Shown: piece by piece, positions 63,602 through 64,000 of the stretch | Layout of the letters: each line of letters starts with the position of its first letter | How positions within the stretch are numbered: the stretch's first letter is position 1 | Assembly: GCA_905250075.1 (NCBI GenBank) | Contig: CAJNOP010000013.1 | Coordinates: 1,346,188 to 1,410,187, forward strand | Direction of reading: 5' to 3' | Length of the DNA stretch: 64,000 nucleotides | Source: Rotaria sp. Silwood1 | Taxonomy: Eukaryota; Rotifera; Eurotatoria; Philodinida; Philodinidae | Translations under genes and position numbers: made by a program | The notes under the pieces: model-generated | Seen by the model: the letters and a program-made list of their open reading frames with translations, nothing else | What the model was told of the DNA's origin: nothing | Databases searched by the model: none

Positions 63602-64000
63602 CTTTGTTTCTAAATAAATGACATATGCTATTAGAACTTACACATATAAGAAACGATAGAGAAGAGTAAAATAAGGCATCAAATGAAGTTTTATATTAAA
63701 ATATGTTAATCTGTTATTATTCATTGAGTAAAAAAAAAGATAAAAACTAAGAGGAGTTTTTATAATACATACGAGAAAATGAGATGAATGAAAAAAAAAT
63801 TTGATATCTTTATTATATGACAGAGATTGAATGAAATAAGACATGCATAAAGAGAAAGAGAAAGAATAAATAGAGATCGAATATAATATCCGTTGACCTC
63901 TTATATGTCTATAATGTTTTAATATATTTTGTGTCGCTTTCGAATAGTTTAGTACTCAGCTGTTCGACCATGAATTGTTCATTATTGGTGGATTAGGGCT
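63602..64000. other. Upstream flank of the LIM gene
   Basis: AT-rich sequence, no further exon recognised before the window ends. Confidence 0.4.

Overview
This is a strongly AT-rich animal nuclear contig. Its genes carry short GT..AG introns (mostly 45-80 nt) with T-rich acceptors and poly-A runs. The intact genes include metazoan families: a paired-class homeobox, a GPI-type Ig adhesion protein, Rab6, DcpS, PI synthase, eIF3f, DCAF4, a LIM protein and CBM14/GH18 chitinases. Very short introns, foldback elements, an intronless bacterial-looking SDR and splice acceptors abutting start codons would fit a bdelloid rotifer or similar small lophotrochozoan. That placement is inference; no single feature is diagnostic. 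One 10-N assembly gap lies inside a foldback repeat at 20475-20484.

Layout. 1-0.8 kb: the last two exons of a K50 paired-class homeobox gene. 0.8-10.9 kb: gene-free sequence holding a dead MULE (SWIM-domain) transposase at 5.1-5.9 kb. 10.9-12.5 kb: a 79-aa Cys-rich orphan (-) and a two-Ig, probably GPI-anchored protein (+). 13.7-16.7 kb: three foldback/TIR elements. 17.4-19.7 kb: DcpS (-). 20.4-21 kb: a foldback with the assembly gap. 25.1-26.1 kb: PI synthase (-). 27.4-33 kb: two long disordered proteins (-), the second ending in a CaaX box. 33.5-41.3 kb: two divergent GH18 chitinase-family genes, head to head, each with a different substitution in the DxxDxDxE motif. 42.6-46.1 kb: DCAF4-like and eIF3f genes only 36 nt apart, with an acceptor directly on the eIF3f ATG, suggesting a trans-spliced operon. 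46-53.3 kb: a graveyard with GST and LTR-retrotransposon gag relics, two abutting foldbacks and a TA-target TIR element nested in one of them. 53.4-54.3 kb: intronless NAD-binding SDR gene. 54.3-59.8 kb: no gene recognised. 59.8-60.9 kb: Rab6 (-). 62.5-63.6 kb: a single-LIM protein (-).

The genes mostly act independently (mRNA cap scavenging, translation initiation, phospholipid synthesis, Golgi traffic, chitin metabolism, ubiquitin-ligase adaptor). The functional groupings visible are the divergent chitinase pair and the DCAF4-eIF3f unit. Exon models below were built by hand; for each multi-exon gene the phases close and the total length is a multiple of three, except the homeobox gene, whose 5' part is missing.
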